Origin: Pseudomonas sp. MWU16-30317
GTDB taxonomy: Bacteria > Pseudomonadota > Gammaproteobacteria > Pseudomonadales > Pseudomonadaceae
NCBI RefSeq assembly: GCF_020515695.1
Contig: NZ_JAIWJA010000012.1
Location: 121,189 to 185,188, forward strand
Reading direction: 5' to 3'
DNA length: 64,000 nt
The notes under the pieces were generated by a model. It saw nothing but the letters and a program-made list of their open reading frames with translations. It was not told the DNA's origin and searched no databases. Below, one piece after another: positions 62,925-64,000 of the stretch. Both the position numbers and the translations under genes were made by a program. Position 1 is the stretch's first letter. Each line of letters starts with the position of its first letter.

Positions 62925-63386
62925 TTATGTGGTCAACAAATGCTGACCGTCCATCCCTGAGATATGCGTCCAACCCCAGGTAGCTGCAGGACTGAAGCGC
63001 AACGTCAATAACATCGCGATCACGATAGGCGTGAGGATCAGCGCCGCACCATCATTGGCGAATAACGCCGACACGGCGGCGCCCAGCAGGATGATAAAAG
63101 CGAAGAGCTTGCGCGTATTCCCCGCCCCCCAGCGTGCAACATGCAAGGCCGTCCACTCGAAGAAGCCCGCCTCATCGAGTAAGAGACTGATGGTGATCAC
63201 GGCGATAAAGGTGGCGGTGGCATTCCAGACGATATGCCAAACCTCGGAAATGTCCCCCAGCGTGACGACGCCGGCCAACAGGGCGAGCACCGCTCCAAAG
63301 GTCGCGCTCCAGCCAACGCCCAGCCCTTGAGGCTGCCAGATGACCAGAACGATAGTGGCGATAAAGATCAATAGGGCAATTAGCAT
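62925..63386 (-). pseudogene. arsB: arsB arsenite efflux pump gene, 3'-truncated
   Basis: It begins as normal ArsB (MLIALLIFIATIVLVIWQPQ, WSATFGAVLALLAGVVTLGD, FANDGAALILTPIVIAMLLT) but after LRFSPAAT, near residue 135, the homology ends and 18 unrelated codons run to a stop at 62925. Full ArsB has about 430 residues and 12 TM helices; only about four helices remain. It lies 24 bp downstream of the arsR tail, the normal arsR-arsB order. The protein cannot pump arsenite. Confidence 0.85.
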
Positions 63387-63410
63387 TTTGCAACCTACTT
63401 AGAACGTAAA

Positions 63411-63558
63411 TCAGCTGCACAGGGTCTGGTTGTCAGGCCGATCTTCCATGCCGCACAGGCGCTTGGCTTCGGTCTCGAGCCAGTGCTGATTGGCGTCCAT
63501 GACCTCTTTCAAGAGCGCAGTTACCCAGGTTGGGAGCGCTGGATGCAGCTGGTATGTA
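63411..63558 (-). pseudogene. arsR: arsR 3' fragment
   Basis: The leftward frame reads VTALLKEVMDANQHWLETEA then KRLCGMEDRPDNQTLCS and a TGA at 63411-63413, matching the C-terminal tail of ArsR-family repressors. The DNA-binding part is absent. The break is at about 63559, exactly where the IS3-type end begins, so the insertion removed or displaced the 5' half. Confidence 0.65.
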
Positions 63559-63560
63559 GT

Positions 63561-63890
63561 GGTCTAATGAAACCGGACACCCATTTAGGCGAGAATGCTC
63601 GCCACAGAGAGGTGTCTGATGACCAAGCAACGTCGTACCTTTACCCCAGAGTTCAAGCGCGAGGCTGCGTGCCTGGTGCTCGACCAAGGCTACAGCCATA
63701 CCGAAGCAGCCCGTTCGCTTGGGCTTGTTGAGTCGGCCTTGCGTCGTTGGGTGAACCAGCTCCAGCAAGAACGTGGCGGTGTTACTCCGACCAGCAAAGC
63801 CCTGACGCCTGAGCAGCAAAAAATCCAGGAACTCGAAGCTCGTATCAATCGGCTGGAACGGGAAAAATCCATCTTAAAAAACCGCCTCCC
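63561..63890 (+). mobile_element. IS3-family insertion sequence, left end (truncated)
   Basis: The element begins near TGGTCTAATGAAACCGGACA (63561-63580), a form typical of IS3-group terminal repeats, just beside the arsR break. It carries orfA and loses homology at the A-run near 63880, the place where programmed frameshifting into orfB normally occurs. No orfB is present. The last 110 bases of the window are of other, unidentified origin. Confidence 0.7.
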
Positions 63891-63975
63891 CGGCGCGCCG
63901 CGGCCCACTGGACTAGAAACACTACGTACTACACTGAACTCTCTGGACAGTGGTCGCTGGCTTTTTGGAGGCTAA
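63619..63975 (+). pseudogene. IS3-family transposase OrfA, C-terminus replaced
   Basis: MTKQRRTFTPEFKREAACLV, then HTH YSHTEAARSLGLVESALRRW, and a leucine-zipper-like EQQKIQELEARINRLEREKS are standard OrfA. After SILKN (near 63882) the expected tail ATALLMSDE is missing and unrelated codons (RLPGAPRPTGLETL) run to a stop at 63975. OrfA supplies DNA binding for the OrfAB transposase. Without OrfB this copy is inactive by itself. Confidence 0.85.
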
Positions 63976-64000
63976 GTCCCCGTCAAAAAACTTGACCCAG

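Noticed and set aside
63881..63910. Rare restriction-site string near the right edge as cloning-vector sequence
   Set aside because: GGCGCGCC followed by GCGG can arise naturally in GC-rich DNA, and no vector feature is recognisable around it.
1..64000. CRISPR array, tRNA or rRNA genes
   Set aside because: I scanned for regularly spaced repeats and conserved tRNA arms (including GGTTCGAATCC-like T-arms) and saw none; a tRNA scan would settle this.

Overview
The window looks like a chromosomal accessory region of a Pseudomonas (fluorescens/putida-type gammaproteobacterium). The evidence is high-GC coding sequence, OprD- and OprB-family porins, many LysR/AraC/TetR-controlled catabolic modules, an AtoE-type transporter, a CbpA-CbpM pair and arsenic-resistance remnants. 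I saw no tRNA, rRNA or CRISPR array. Nearly all genes are for uptake and breakdown of small organic compounds, plus regulators and efflux. Names are family-level assignments made by reading the translations; no database search was run.

Layout. (1) 1-7768: a leftward operon of a DMFase-large-subunit-like amidohydrolase, a class III aminotransferase, an MHS-type MFS permease and an OprD porin, facing a translationally coupled pair of paralogous LysR genes. (2) 7889-18615: a TetR gene divergent from a rightward operon of luciferase-like monooxygenase, FMN reductase, GH3 beta-glycosidase with PA14 insert, MFS permease, OprB porin, Tat-exported GH43 protein and a 5'-truncated GH106 rhamnosidase remnant, closed by a strong terminator. 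A near-consensus promoter with an overlapping inverted repeat precedes it. (3) 18627-23837: a ring-cleavage module of type I extradiol dioxygenase, FAH-family hydrolase and cyclase-family hydrolase, with a LysR gene and an alpha/beta hydrolase on the other strand. Regions 2 and 3 together could release and degrade the aglycone of a plant glycoside; that is inference. (4) 24075-27131: an AraC regulator, an EamA permease and an aldo/keto reductase with a broken upstream neighbour. (5) 27264-34479: an alpha/beta hydrolase, a beta-carbonic anhydrase-like protein, a small exported protein, two paralogous GlxA/AraC regulators around a DHA2 permease, a nitrilase whose ribosome-binding site lies in a hairpin, and an AhpD-like protein. 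(6) 34582-41769: an HxlR-controlled EmrA/EmrB/outer-membrane-factor efflux operon that runs by a 4-bp overlap into an isochorismatase-family hydrolase, followed by an alpha-ketoglutaric-semialdehyde-type dehydrogenase. (7) 41770-46574: scrap and acquired DNA, with a transposase tail, an EamA permease with an in-frame stop, an MDR oxidoreductase/LysR pair, and a junction between two gene fragments. (8) 46596-53496: a LysR gene divergent from a very large molybdopterin oxidoreductase fused to a flavin reductase and a [2Fe-2S] ferredoxin, with an ornithine cyclodeaminase-family protein and an AtoE-type transporter. This is the best candidate here for an undescribed pathway. (9) 53499-64000: decayed fecR and crp/fnr genes, a PRC-barrel protein, a K+ channel, cbpA-cbpM, a DUF1275 protein, a response regulator without its phospho-acceptor Asp, a chemoreceptor, two copies of a 187-bp repeat, and a broken ars locus cut by an IS3-family element at the right edge.

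The window mixes intact operons with many truncated or nonsense-bearing genes, concentrated at 17.4, 27, 41.8-46.5, 53.5-54.6 and 62-64 kb, which points to repeated insertion and deletion at these sites.
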